Positions 23,113 to 35,507 are shown, numbered from the stretch's first letter. The stretch is 64,000 bases of DNA from Maniola hyperantus (GCF_902806685.2 NC_048543.1:9582106-9646105); one strand, 5' to 3'. Translations and numbers: made by a program. Notes: generated by a model not told the origin, from the letters alone.

Positions 23113-24899
23113 TATTAACTATGGGTAAGAAAACTATGAAAATTTCAGTGTTTTTTTTATTTTTATTAATTAATTAATTGTACTCAAGGGGAGGGGTGGG
23201 GGGGGGAGGTTTGAGGGGTATTGGAATGTTATTTTTAAATGTTTGAATAGGCTTCTCTATCGGAAATATTGCGCAAAACGCTTATCAAGTGGCATGCAGT
23301 AAAAAGTTGCCGTCACTAATTGGTAAGCTGGTATTGTAATGTAACGTAATCAGATTTGATTGCGATTTAGATTTGCGTATTTGCATATACTACTATAAAC
23401 GTAGTAATTCATTTACTCACGACTACTGCGATCAATATCCTCATTATAATGAACTTGCTCCTTGAATTTGTGATCTGTTTGATTTTGTGTGTAGACGGTA
23501 ATAGTGCTGCTTCGTTTATAAATTTGGTTTAGAGATCGTTTGCAATTAATGTGAATATCACGTGAGTGTTACACTTTTTTGTTTATTTATTTCAGTTTTT
23601 TTTTTCAGGAGATTTTCAATATTTTTGTATCTAGTTAAAAATCATATGATATTAATATTAGGCATATATCATGAAGCAGGGCTCTGAGATTTGATGGGAA
23701 AGGTTTATAGAAATTTTATTGTTTGTATGGAAAATCGTAAACTTACTGTAGTTCTACGTATAACAGTAGATAGGTTTTGTTAGATAATGTTCGTAGAGGT
23801 CGTTCCGTGGGTTACCGCACGAAACATTATGAAAAATTGGTGACAAAAATATTATAAAGGAAAATTACTTACTTACTTATTATAATAATAATAATAGTAA
23901 TTTATTTATTTAAATAACTCAGTACAGTTCATCTCTCTGGAATCCTGACCCCTAAACTAGGAAACCCCGTGTCTTAGGGGTCAGTGCCTTCCCAAACATA
24001 GAATATGAATAGTTAATAATTTACAGCTAGGTATTACAACTATTTAAAATAAATAAATAAACAAAACACAAGGTGTGTAAGTAATCCACTTATTAAAAGT
24101 AGGTGAACGCTTAAGAAAGTTATGTTAGTATTTCCCACAAATAGCAAGTCAATAGATTAACCATAAATCGAATAAACAGTTGGTAGATCGTATTACAGTA
24201 AATCTTGTAATATGAGCTTCTGTTTTTTTTACTTTTTTAAGTTGGGTAGGTAACTTTAACAATATAAGTCGGTCACAATTTTTATTTTAATAATCGAGTG
24301 ACGTGTCAGATTTATCTTGCTTTCTAATAAGTATGAATTTTTCTGGAGATGGCTATGATTACTTAGTAACATAGATAAATTATTATTATTATTGGTTGTG
24401 CTTAGTAAGTTTTGTTTTTGTTTTGACTAAGTACATCCAAATGTACATTTTATACTGAACCACACATTTAAAGTTATATACTTACCTACTGTTCTTTTTG
24501 CTTTTCTTAAATACAACTTATCTTTTTATATTAAGTAGTTAGGTAGGTAGGTATAGTGGGTGTTAAATGTTGCATCAAGAAAAGCCGATCAATCCTTATA
24601 ATTTAGTCAACAAACAGAAGTGAGGTAGCTACGGAACCGCCGTCAACTTACATAAAAGTGGGTTCACTCGCATTCTCGGATTGTTACCGCTAGGCGATAC
24701 ATAGCTCTAACTTCTGAAGCACACGCTCTGAAATATTTATTCCTGAAACGTAAAGATCGGGAGGGGGCGGTGGGGTTTATCCCGCGGTTTCCTTCCCGCC
24801 GTGTTTTACTTCGAGAATGGGAAGTCGCCGACGGATCGATATTGCCAAAGATAAAGGCCGCAGATGTGATTTTGATATGGCACTTTCAGTGCGAGTTTG
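23113..24899. other. Unassigned sequence
   Basis: It includes a G-rich run near 23190-23215, a possible signal-peptide-like mini exon at 23449-23497 (see findings) and a unique-looking CG-richer patch at 24600-24870. No gene is called. Confidence 0.4.
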
Positions 24900-25350
24900 T
24901 CGATGATTCTGAGTCATCATACTGATACTCATCATCCTTAACCTATAGACGTCCACTGCAGAACATAGGTCTCTTGTAGGGATTTCCACATGTCACGGTC
25001 TTGCACCGCCTGTATCAAGCGGCTGTCTGCGCTGCGACTCGTTTGATTTCATCTGTCCAACTGATCCATCTAGATTCTAGTGGGCAGCTAGGTAAAATCT
25101 AGATTCTAGTGGGCAGCTGCGTAGAATCAAGATTCTAGTGGGCGGCTGCGCTTTCAGGTACGAGATCGCCATTCGAGCACCAACGTCTATCGGTTTTTAG
25201 AACCATTTCATACTAACTGTCATTTTACTTCGCAACCCGTTGAGCTATGTCGGTTACTCTGGTTCTCTTCCAAATCTCCTCATTTCTGATTTGATCACAA
25301 AGAGAAACTCCACGCGATGAGTGACTCTGTGCTTTCTCATGAGGCTCAAT
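24900..25350 (-). pseudogene. RTE-like LINE C-terminal remnant with 35-bp triplication
   Basis: On -, codons for a WKSLQETYVxQWT-type tail can be followed ('gacgtccactgcagaacata' on +). These are the C-terminal end of a LINE protein very common in Lepidoptera; relatives are at 29480-29660 and 63190-63480. Inside it, 'gattctagtgggcagct' occurs three times at a spacing of about 35-38 bp (25070-25145). Many breaks; no intact reverse transcriptase. Confidence 0.6.
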
Positions 25351-26229
25351 CTTTGAATCATGATTTTTAGTAGCTAATAATAATGTAAGTAAATTTTTAC
25401 GTGCATCAAGAGTTAAGACACGTGTTCACGCCATCAGAAAACTCTTTTTCTCATAAGGCTTCATCTGGTTTGTAGTGTCCACAAAAAGTTTAAATGACTT
25501 TATTTCATGTAAGATAAACTTATACCAATCAAAGTTCTTTGCATATTACACAGTCTCTACTCAGACTGCACTCCGACTCGAGTCACAGTAGACCATGGCA
25601 ACCATGCTTTAAAGTGAGTCGAGCCGAACTTTAAAGGGAGTTGACCTCTAGTCTGCATAATGTCATCATCTACTTGCTACTCGGTACAGAGTAGCTTGCA
25701 CCCTGGAGACAGACATAGACTACTTTCATCTCGGAAAATCAAAGAGTTCCCATTTGTTGTTTACATACAACTATTTACAGGTTGGATGCAAATAATGTAC
25801 CTATGTAGAATGCGGCTGAGCTACCTATCTGTTATGCCGACTCTAGTCTTTGCCGTTCCCCGACCTCCAGTGGGGGGTGCCCCCCACCGTTCGATTGTCT
25901 GCGGAGGCTGCCCCGCCGGTGCCATCTGATGTGCCGAGAGCACTCCAGATCTGCATAGATCGTTGCCTTCGTTTTTTCCCTATCGAAAAATCAATACCCA
26001 CTGTTATATATAAATGGGAAGAAGACACCTCTTATTGCTTTCAATAGCTCATTTTTATAACATTTGACTCAAAGTTTCCAGAGGTATTAATTTCCTTCGA
26101 ATTAATTTTTAATATGATTGTACATATAAATTTGAAATAATACGCCTACTGTACCTAGACAGCTGTATTATTTCATCCGGTGGATGTTACCGGTTTTTAT
26201 TGAATTCCATCTGTAAATATACCATTGCG
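25351..26229. other. Unassigned sequence
   Basis: No gene is supported. The overlapping open frames at 25660-26047 lie on both strands of the same GC-richer patch ('ccagtggggggtgcccccca') and look like chance. Confidence 0.4.
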
Positions 26230-26745
26230 ATATCGTAGGCTGCAAAGGAGTTGAGTACATAATGTGAAAGTCTCATCCCAAAACCGATTTGAGGTTTCCG
26301 CCGCTGCCTCCCTCAAGGGGAAAGAGGCTCAAACGCCGAGCAATAAAGCCTTCGCATCCAGCAAAACAAATACAACGCACATTCCAATGCTAGATATCAT
26401 TCGCCCCGCCTACACAGTCGGCATGACGACTGTAAGCGTTCCTATTGGTCGCCGCGAAGCCTTCTCCATTTCGAATTGGTTATTTTTTTTCTACAATTGA
26501 AATTGGCACTGTCGGTTTGTTCTGTGCGAGTGTGGTGCGCATGCGTGGGCAGTAGGCGGCTACGTCACGTAAACGTATCTACGTTTGGGGCTACGAATGT
26601 TTTATTGGATTCCTCTCTCGGTTTTCATTCGTATTTCGTATTCGAATGTGGATTTGTGGCCGCTCTATTCTTACTGCGCAGTCGTCAAAACTGCGCTCCA
26701 ACAGGTTTTAAGGCTTCACTTTTTATTTGGATATATATATAGGTA
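26230..26745. promoter_or_regulatory. CpG-rich promoter-like island
   Basis: This interval is markedly richer in CG dinucleotides than its surroundings. It has two attgg (inverted CCAAT) boxes near 26443 and 26475, an exact NRF1/ewg-type palindrome tgcgcatgcg at 26536-26545, and a CRE/E-box-like tacgtcacgt at 26561-26570. That combination is typical of broadly used animal promoters. No confident exon is attached, so direction and target gene are unknown. Short open frames here are probably untranslated or chance. Confidence 0.4.
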
Positions 26746-26805
26746 CCTATACTTAAGTATATTTAAGTCACAATGATCTGGTCATACCAGATATTTTTAT
26801 ATCAA

Positions 26806-27010
26806 ACTAGATGATTCCCGCGAATTCATCCGCGTGGATTTAGGTTTTTTAAATCCCAGGAAAACTCTTTGATTTTCCGGGAAAAAAGTAGCATATGTCC
26901 GTCACCAGGATGTAAGTACCAAATTTCGTAAAAATAGATTAAATGGATGGTGTGTAAAAAGCTGACAAACGGACACACACACTTACGCATCTATAGTATT
27001 ATTATGGATT
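26806..27010 (+). repeat. Family B retroposon tail, copy 4
   Basis: 'gcgtggatttaggttttt' and 'gggaaaaaagtagcatatgt' blocks, ending in the typical 'tatagtattattatggat'. Confidence 0.75.
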
Positions 27011-28539
27011 ATAGATGTACCTAACATCGACTCGTTTTATATATCTAACTACCTACGTACAACAATTTGATACTGCTGTTGTTATTTCAATGGAAATCTT
27101 TCAAATGAAAAGCCAAGCTTATAGGTACATGATTTGTTTCATTGGAAACAAAAAAGTTTAATTGGGTATGACTTTGTGCCATCTTCCTTTATTTAAAATA
27201 CTATACTTATATCTGTCTAAGCTTAACCTTACTCGTGTCAAGTAGGTATAAAGGGAAGCTAAAAATATCTAATTTATACCTACGTCAAAACAGAAGCATC
27301 ATTAATACAGAAGCATACTCATAATAGGAATAATAGGTAGATTGAACATCTAACGCATTCCGCCCAATGCTGTAGATCACCTAAACCGTTTAATTATATT
27401 ACGAACCGCGTTGACATACAACTAAATACCTAAACGTATCAACGAAGGCATACGGTACAAATATATGCTAGACAACTGCAATAACATCCGAGCGTTCATG
27501 GCAGGCTGTGTCCTGAACAATTTCATTTGCGACTGGGCGAGGATAGCGTTGTAATTACAACAACAATCGATAGAGGCGCCACCGTCTGCCGCACGTTTAA
27601 TCTCGCCGGAATCAAAGGACTGTCGCCTCACACCCACCCCAAACGAGATTCACCTATCAACTACCACCAAACGAACACTCCAATCCACCACCTTTCCATT
27701 GCCCCTTCGCAACAATCCAGCAAAAAAGAGTACAAACATTTACGCAGTGGATAATGTACACACATTTTCACCTGTTTCAGAACTCGTTCAGTGGTAAATA
27801 CTTTGTGTCTCCAAGCCTATATCTGCAACGGTATGCTTAGGTGTCCTCAGACCAGGATAGTTGCATTTCCTATACATAACTATTCATGGAGTTTTATTAA
27901 AGCTTAACATTGTTTTCCTCTTGTTTATGCTTTTACACAGCCGCCAGTTGTTTCCATATTGTTTTGTAAATATTCCCCCGCTGTTAATTGAATTCCTGAA
28001 TCAGTTATTTATAATATGTATTAGAACGCTGTGTAACAACGTTCTAATAATATTCTACGCTCATAATATTGTGTCATGAATATTTTGAGTAAGCACACAC
28101 TACACAATTTACATTAAGTAAACAATAGGGATATGTTAAACTCTACATTAAAGCATAATAAATGACAGCATCAGGTTTTTGTCTGATACGAAATCCATTC
28201 AGTACTGCTATGTCCACCTGTGGACATTCCCCTTTAGATATTTTCCACTCACGTCGTGGACCTATCATGACATGAGTGCAAAGCATTATACTTACCCATA
28301 TACCTACCCATTATAGCTAATACTATTTTTACAATATTTAATATACTTATGCCAAAATTGTTTTCACAAAAAAGATCTAAAGGTTCGGTTCCTAAGACAG
28401 CTTCTCTGTATCTCCTACGGTTTTGGATTGGTCCATACTGTTCCAGTTAAAAAAATACTGTTTATTAAAAGGTTACCTGATCATGCTCCCTGATTTCCAA
28501 TTAATCAAAAATAAAATAATTTGAATTAGAGACGGTGTT
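27011..28539. other. Unassigned sequence with a dispersed repeat
   Basis: 27520-27650 is CG-richer and unique-looking (gaggcgccaccgtctgccgc) and may be regulatory. 28346-28442 is the second copy of the repeat at 6418-6515. The open frames here lack domains. Confidence 0.4.
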
Positions 28540-28695
28540 CCTACTAGATAACAACATGGAATTATTCAAGGGCGGACCAACAAATTCCTGAAAGGCCGGC
28601 AGCGCATCGGCAGTTCCTCTGGTGCTGCAAGAGTTTATGGGCGGCGGTAATCACTTAACATCAGATGACCCGTCTGCTCGTTTGCTCACTATTCG
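28540..28695 (+). repeat. Retroposon 3' end (gccggcagcgcatcgg family)
   Basis: 'gaaaggccggcagcgcatcg', 'ctctggtgctgcaagagt' and 'gatgacccgtctgctcgttt' form a well-known lepidopteran repeat end. It stops at an AT simple tail. Confidence 0.65.
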
Positions 28696-28736
28696 AATTA
28701 AAAAATATATATATAGAATCCTCCTAAATTCGTGAT

Positions 28737-28996
28737 TCTAACTTTTTTTTTTTCTTTTTTTTATTCAGATAAAAGTTAGCCCTTGACTGCAATCTCACCT
28801 GGTGGTAAGTGATGATGCAGTCTAAGATGATAGCGGGCTAACCTGAAAGGGGTATGGCAGTTTTTATTAAACCCATACCCCTTTGGTTTCTACACGGCAT
28901 CGTACCGGAACGCTAAATCGCTTGGCGGCACGGCTTTGCCGGTAGGGTGGTAACTAGCCACGGCCGAAGCCTCCCACCAGAGGACAGCTAATAGAG
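28737..28996 (-). repeat. Family D SINE, best copy
   Basis: It opens on + with a poly-T run, then 'gactgcaatctcacctggtg', 'taagtgatgatgcagtctaa', 'cggcatcgtaccggaacgc' and 'gtggtaactagccacggccg'. The T-run is the reversed A-tail, so the element is on -. Other copies are at 39115-39330, 48866-48936, 4891-5003 and 61765-61812. Confidence 0.7.
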
Positions 28997-29049
28997 GACT
29001 AAAGCTTTTAATTTTTTATTGAATTCCTTATCATGAAGTGATATACTTC

Positions 29050-29204
29050 GTACGCGACAGGCGAGAAGGCAATAGGGTTGAGGACGCCCCGCACACCCGC
29101 ACAGCCCCCGCGCTAACACGGTGCGGGATAGCGTGTGTGACGTGCGGGTGTGCGGGGCGTCTCCCCGCCTCTTACCCCGAATGCCATCTCGACCTGTCGC
29201 GTAC
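29050..29204. mobile_element. GC-rich MITE, copy 1
   Basis: Terminal inverted repeats gtacgcgacagg and cctgtcgcgtac bound a strikingly GC-rich core ('gcgggtgtgcggggcgtc' against 'gacgccccgcacacccgc') that folds on itself. Copies are at 36194-36353 and from 63880 to the window end. The 116-codon open frame across it is spurious. Confidence 0.8.
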
Positions 29205-29479
29205 TATACAACCTTTATCCTGTGTCAATGCCTACAATCGACTCCGTGTATCGATTGTCAATAATTTGCGTTCCGCGCCGCTGTGGAGGCGATGCATAGT
29301 TTCGCTAAATTATTGTTTACAATGCCATTTCCACCGCATAATGTCTGTCATGCTCGTAAATACAGGTAGATACGTATTGAAAAATTAATGAAACGCTATT
29401 TACACACATTTATATGTTAGGATTAAGTACTTAAAATTGTTATGTTTCCTACTATAGGGACCGATAGACGTTGTGGTCC

Positions 29480-29660
29480 CTTGGCACCGGAAAGCACAGC
29501 TTTGGAAGACCTCCCACTAGGTGCACAGACGACAAGAAACGAGTCGCAGGGAGCCGCTGGATTCCTCAGACGGTCAAGATCGTTATATCTGTGGCGTGTG
29601 GAAGTCTCTACAAGAGACCTATGTCCAGCAGTGGAAGTCTATCCGTTGATAATGATAATG
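29480..29660 (+). pseudogene. RTE-like LINE C-terminal remnant
   Basis: On +, the code for a GRPPTRxTDDKKRVAGSRW-type segment, a VACGSLYKRPMSSSGSL shift and the untranslated gtccagcagtgg end can be followed. It is the C-terminal tail of a common lepidopteran LINE, broken by indels. Confidence 0.65.
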
Positions 29661-29816
29661 ACGATGACAATGGCAACCATCCGCGGTTTCACTTCCGTGG
29701 GAATTTTTAAAAATCCGGCCTTATCCTTGTCTGCTTACATTATAAATGGCCCACTGTGCAAAATCGCAATTTATAGATCCAAGGATTTAAGCTATAAGTA
29801 GCGCTACCTCTGTACC

Positions 29817-30012
29817 AGACAGGTGATGCTCGCTTCTTTGTCCCCATGGAAGTGCCGTGGAATTAGGTACGTTTTTTGAAAATCCCGTGAAAACTCCGTG
29901 AATTTTCCGGAACAAAAAGTAGTCTCCTACTATGTCCATGCCCAGGATCTATCTCTGTACCGAATTTCTTCCAAAACGGTTACACGGATGGGCCATGAAA
30001 AGCTTGCAGAGA
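29817..30012 (+). repeat. Family B retroposon tail, copy 5
   Basis: Diverged copy ('ccggaacaaaaagtagtctc', 'cggatgggccatgaaaagct'). Confidence 0.65.
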
Positions 30013-30680
30013 AAAAGTACTTATTAGTAACCGTAATGTATATGATACCGACAAAATAATGTCTCTCTAAACGTTTTGCCACCTCAGGACCAGCTTGGTG
30101 ACTGGCTTCCATCGAGGTGCTTGATCTTGAATATGTACAGCGCTTGAGGAAAACGAGAGGCTCTTTCAGAGATCCATAAATTTGTATAAATATGACCTTC
30201 TACAATTAATGAACATCAGGGCAAGATACGAAAAGATACGAAGACAAAAATATGAACGCATAGTTTTTTTAGACATATTTGAGTTGTGTAGCTCCTACCT
30301 AAGTAAGATTTTTTTTTACTGGTCTCAACCTAATCTAATGCATAAAGAAAATTTTCTTCTAAATTTAAAATTCTTAATAAAATTTTATTCAAAAAAGTAA
30401 TAATTGCAACAACTTTAATATAAAAGACTAAATTCTACATAGTGAGGTAGCAATGTAAAAGTTGGAACGGTCTCACATTCAGCACTATGTATAAAGGAGT
30501 GCTCCACATAGCTCTATGTATTTGAATCCTTAGGAAGTAGAACGTAACGTGTTACGCACAGTAATAATTTTAGTTTCGTTTTTAATTTAAGCAAAGTGTC
30601 TCTATACACTCTGCTCTCTCTTACATGTCTCCGCTTACAGTATAAGGCAACAATTTTTACCTCCTCTCACAAATACTTAT
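30013..30680. other. Unassigned sequence
   Basis: AT-rich; no gene or repeat identified. Confidence 0.45.
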
Positions 30681-30885
30681 CTAGATATATAAAAGAAAAA
30701 GCACGCATCTATCAACGCACAGCTCAAACTACTGGACGGATTGGGCTGAAATTTGGCATGGAAATAACTATTATGACTTAGGCATCCGCTAAAAAAGGAT
30801 TTTTGAAAATTCAACCCCTAAGGGGGTGAAATAGGGGTTTGAAATTTGTGTAGTCCACGCGGACAAAGTCGCGAGCACAAGCTAG
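30681..30885 (+). repeat. Family A retroposon tail, copy 7
   Basis: Nearly complete, but it lacks the GACT run, ending 'gtcgcgagcacaagctag'. Confidence 0.75.
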
Positions 30886-32149
30886 TAAAGTCTAAAAATG
30901 TTCGTTACGCTCCACAGCTTAACATGGGAATCTTGCATAATTATATCACGTCAATATTATGTCCAGTGACTTTCAGCGACTCGCTTGAGATCATCCGTCC
31001 GCTTAGTGAGGATTTTCCTGCGCAGGGACGCCATTCATAGTACCCTGGGACTAAAACGTTTTTTAAAACTACTTATTTACCCCTTTAGGGTAACGTTTTC
31101 ATAATCTAGGTACCTACCTATAGTAAGAGATAGATAAAACAACAGCTGGACACGAGAAAATATAAATATAGAGCCACTAGATAGAACATTTAGAGATAAT
31201 AATATATCGAACGTCTATCTTCCCTAATTATTAAAAAACCGCGGACCCATTCAATTTGATAAAGACACTTCGTAGTCATCCTTAGACACTTCTTGGGATA
31301 CGCCATATCCTACCACAAAGCACTATACTACGGCTAAGCCTTGGCCTTCAGGTTCAGGTCACCCTTTATAATTAGAGAAAATTAGTTATAATATTCTGAT
31401 GACAGAAGTTCTGACTTCATGACTGTCCCCAGAAAAAGGCTTAATTTGTACTGTTATTAGCTTAGATTTAATATACCTAACTTAATTCACGTATACCCTT
31501 TATAGGCTTTTAGCAAGAAAAAAGCTCCAGATATTGTAGGAGACCCGACAGAAGTAATGCTGTACATATTCTGTCTTAAAAGGCAAAAAACGCGGTGTCC
31601 AGCCAATGAAGCATTCGTTTGTTCCACTTTTTATATCGTCATCACTGTTAAGAAGCTTCAAAAAATACCATAATTTTAATATTTTATATCCGACTCGTAC
31701 AGTTACGTTCTAGAAACCGCGCTACTTATAGAATAGGAAGCGAGTGTAGGTAATGGCGCAAAATAGTGACGCAGTATTATTGCAGGGGGTGGTGGGGACC
31801 CCATCCCACTACTCTACCCGGGAGCGACTGAAAAGTCCGCGAGAAAAATAAGATCCGCCGTCCTGCTTATTCTTGGGAAAGCTTTTTGTATATTTTTGTA
31901 TACTTTTCTTTCTGTGTGACGGCCAAGTGGTTGTGTTGGTAAATACTTTGTATGTGGAAATGAACGGCGTTGGAACAAATATTAATTTCGGGTAGGTACG
32001 TTGTATTTTACTTCAGATTTACAAAATCGGAGTACATTTTTATTGAACTAGCGTTCCCTCGTACCTTCGTCTTCGGTGGTTTCATCCGGGTGAAACTCGG
32101 ATCAAACTGTAACTCGGATTCTGTAGTGACCGTACTTTGATCAAAGTCA
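30886..32149. other. Unassigned sequence
   Basis: No gene is supported. 31730-31860 is a CG-richer, unique-looking patch around 'gcagggggtggtggggaccc'. Confidence 0.4.
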
Positions 32150-32330
32150 AATTAAGATTAAAATTTAAAAAAGCGCCCAAGTGCGAGTCATGCTCGCGCA
32201 ACGAGGGTCGTACTATAGCCGTATATTTTTTCGACGTTTTGCACGATTATTTAAAAACTATAATGCATAAAAATATGCCAGCTATTCTTTCATCAGATGA
32301 GGTATTTACTATACTTATTGCATAGAATTA
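32150..32330 (+). repeat. Family H repeat, copy 1
   Basis: 'gcccaagtgcgagtcatgct', 'cgtactatagccgtat' and 'cgacgttttgcacgat' match the common lepidopteran 'ggccaagtgcgagtcagact' family, better preserved at 39332-39660 and as a reverse scrap at 49285-49345. The open frame 32137-32325 is part of it. Confidence 0.65.
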
Positions 32331-32823
32331 TTAAATTATTACCTATACCTTCTACCAATGTACTAAATGAACATCCTACTTCCATTCCATGCTATATTCT
32401 TAGAAATATTTTATTAAAATTCTCTTTTTTAACTTCAGCGCCCTCTAACGCGATATCACTGAACCTCGGATACTACGGGAAAGCCTCCGTAGGTACTCCA
32501 AATGAGACCAACCGTCGCGTCGGCGTCGCACTCCTGAGAGATGCTCACATTGAGGTGTAGATGACTCTCTTATACCTTTTAAGTGAGGAAAATTCAAGAT
32601 TGAAAATCTGCTTCGACTAAGTACCTACCTATTTATAAAAATAGGTTAAACTTACTTACATAATACAAAAATTAAGTATCGGGAACTGAAAAGGTGGTAG
32701 GTCGATATATTATTTTTACAGATGAATATATTGGATATAGATTTTAAAATAAAAATACGATGTCATAATATTATATCTGTAGGTAAATATGAGATTTTAC
32801 ACATAGATTTATTCAATTAAGCT

Positions 32824-33108
32824 CATTTCACACTACGGGATATGAATTATATTATAATAGCCCGGTCCAAATAGGCATTCAATCAAGGTTACAATAATTC
32901 GCATAGGACTAAATCTGGTACCTACTACGAATGTTGGGAACAACAGTATAAATCGATGGGAAATTTTCACAATTCATTTATATATCTATTGATGTTCCCA
33001 ACATTCGTACCAATTTTTTGCCCTATATGCGAATTATTGTAACCTTCAATGTCTATTTTAACCGGACTATAATATAATTTGCAATAACCCGTAGTGAGAA
33101 ATAAGTTT
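32824..33108. mobile_element. Long foldback MITE
   Basis: The ends 'atttcacactacggg' and 'cccgtagtgagaaat' are inverted with one mismatch. Inner arms 'ggttacaataattcgcat' / 'atgcgaattattgtaacc' and 'tacgaatgttgggaaca' / 'tgttcccaacattcgta' also pair, so nearly the whole 285 bp folds. No coding capacity. Confidence 0.85.
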
Positions 33109-33211
33109 TATAATTATAACATAGTCTACCAAACCAAAAAAGGATTTTCAAATTTCCACCATCAAAGATAGGGTAGGTCAGCTAGTAAACAAAAAAAATT
33201 GTTTATATTAT

Positions 33212-33412
33212 CAACTAGCTGCCCCGGCGAACCTCGTACCGCCTAACAGTCGATTCTTTTTCAGAATTTTTTTTTAATTTTTTTTCCGTAAGAACCATCC
33301 CCGTACTTCAAGGAATATTGTGAAAAAAGAATTAGTGAAATCGGTTCAGCTGTTCTCGAGATTTGCGATCAGCAACACATTTAGCGATTCATTTTTAAAT
33401 ATATAAGATGAT
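33212..33412 (+). repeat. Family C repeat, copy 1
   Basis: It starts 'ctagctgccccggcgaacct', 'cgtaccgcctaacagtcgat', then 'tcggttcagctgttctcgag' and 'cagcaacacatttagcgatt', ending in an atat tail. Other copies are at 42464-42659, 45900-46115 and 57147-57549. Confidence 0.75.
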
Positions 33413-33845
33413 ACCATCATATCAGTGAAACCAGGATCACAATTGATTGTGTATATCAACAGCGTCACATAATTTCTAAGCCTACGGCAACTTTTATGAC
33501 CTCAAACATAACCTGCCTTAATGTCTGAACCATTGGACTTGCAATAAGAGAGCAATTTTAACCAACGAAAGGTGCCTAAACAATTTATTTCGTCTCTCCG
33601 ACTCTTTTACACAAACGGAAATGACGTGAGTATGAGTAAGAAAACATACCAATTTAAAATTTGGGTAGTAATGCATGGGGCAATGCACTCTGTAACAGGT
33701 TGAGAGAGGACAAAAGTACGATTTTTGCAATAATTTGAGTTAAAAGAATTGTAACAATTTTTACGAATGTACCTACAACAAAACTTTTGGAAGCAAAAGC
33801 AAACCGGACTTGATACTTTTCTTTGTCTTTCTATACCATTATAAA

Positions 33846-34150
33846 ACTAGGATGATGACCGTAACTTCGTCTGCGTGTATTTGGGTTTTTAAAAATCCAA
33901 GGCAACTCTTTGATATTCCGGGATAAAAAGTAGCCTATATCCGTAAACAAAAAACGTGCTATCTCGTTACCAATAGCCCGTGACTTCATCCACGTGAAAT
34001 TAGGTTATTAAAAATCCCTTGGGAACTCTTTGTTTTTCCGGAACAAAAAGTTAAAACCATCGCGCCAGGATGCAGGCTAACTGTACCAAATTGCGTTAAA
34101 ATCGGCTAAATGGAAGGACCAAACAAACAGACTGACAGCTGGTAGGTATG
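33846..34150 (+). repeat. Two partial family B copies in tandem
   Basis: 33846-33960 and 33970-34150 each start a family B sequence ('cttcgtctgcgtgtatttgg'; 'cttcatccacgtgaaattag'). The first is cut short by the second. Confidence 0.6.
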
Positions 34151-34151
34151 C

Positions 34152-34600
34152 TGATCCGTTACGCAAAAGCCAGCCCAAACCCTTCTGTCACCAGATGAGG
34201 CTATTAATCGCGTCGAAATGTCTCGTATTTTTTTTTTTAGCTCTCAATGGCCCCAGGGTATCCACGGCAAACGAAACAAAAATCTAACTCTCGATAAGAG
34301 AGACGTACTTGCGCCGCTTGCCGTTTTCAGCCATTTATGCTGCAGCTCCCAGTCTTGATGCTCTCCCTGATATGAGATAGGGCCAATGTGTCAAGGCACG
34401 TTGCATCCCACATTAGCGCGTCCCCGTTCCCAGGAAACCAGCGTCAATCCATCAGGTCTCTTGCCATCATCCCGACTAATGTCTGTCGGCTCAATGAGCG
34501 CAGGAAAGTTCATGGTGGCAAGAGCCCTTTTGATCGTGTCGCTAAGAGAACCATGCCTACATAGCCTAACAGAGCTCCTTTGGCAATAGAGCCCGTGGAT
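34152..34600 (-). pseudogene. LINE C-terminal coding remnant, copy 3
   Basis: On -, pieces related to a KRPDGxTxxxW...WDxTCxDTL block (34400-34480), then a gap, then the RLPWIPWGH segment shared with 10462-10735 can be traced. The recognisable order fits the C-terminal tail of a LINE polyprotein. It is broken by stops, indels and a poly-T insertion at 34231. The 67-codon + frame is a shadow. Confidence 0.55.
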
Positions 34601-35507
34601 TCCAAATTAATCAACTTCTTTTCCACACGGACATCTGCCGTGCTGATGGCACAATGGTGTTCCCAATCTGAGATCTAAAGCCACACGAAAACTTTCGTTA
34701 TCTAAAAGTGTGCCGAGACTTTTGGATGCGACATTGGGACATTTGACCTTCCAACTCTCTAGGGTCTCTGTGGCATAGGTCAATTGTACTGAATTTGATT
34801 TGTTCTCAAATTGTTTTATTGAAAATGAAAATAACGTATTGAAAATTTAAACAGGCAGCTAGGTATTGGTATTGTATAAGGTACGTACCTACCTACGCAA
34901 AAATCACTGAACCGATGAACACGAAACTTTTGCAGTTCGACTAGAGGTTTCTTATCATGTTCGAAACTAAAGCAAAACCGAGCAAATTCTTAATTCTACT
35001 TTTTACAATCGATGGTAAAGTATTTTTGCAAAAATATTAGAAGAAAACTTTAAGCGCCGTTTTCTCGATCCCCACGACAGGGCTAGAATACGACGATCTA
35101 AGCAAACTTATGAATAAAAAGGAATTTTTTAAATGGCTTTTTATAGATGTTATCAAAGTACACTACTAAAACATAAACTCAGCTTCACTTAAAACTCCCA
35201 TAAGTTACTACCGCAATAAAAGTTACAACACGTTGGTTTTTTTATCTAAAAATGCACGATTAGAGATAGATGCAGGGGCAAGGTCAGCTACTTTCTCCAT
35301 CTTAAAAATGTAATATATAATGGTACAATGATACCGAAATATGTTCTTCTCATACGTCTCGGGCCACTTCGTGATATTGACTTTTTTCTAACTTTCACTC
35401 CTTGGTTTCATCATCAAAGTTCTAAGGTCATTTTGTTGAGCGATAAAACAAGATAGAACAGTACGGAACCCTTAAAAAATTCGAAATCATTTTCAACGTA
35501 CGTTTAG
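34601..35507. other. Unassigned sequence
   Basis: No gene is supported. A gtacggaaccctt scrap at 35461 suggests a family H end. Confidence 0.4.

Noticed and set aside
29038..29388. 116-codon open frame
   Set aside because: It is mostly the GC-rich MITE at 29050-29204, and no domain is present.
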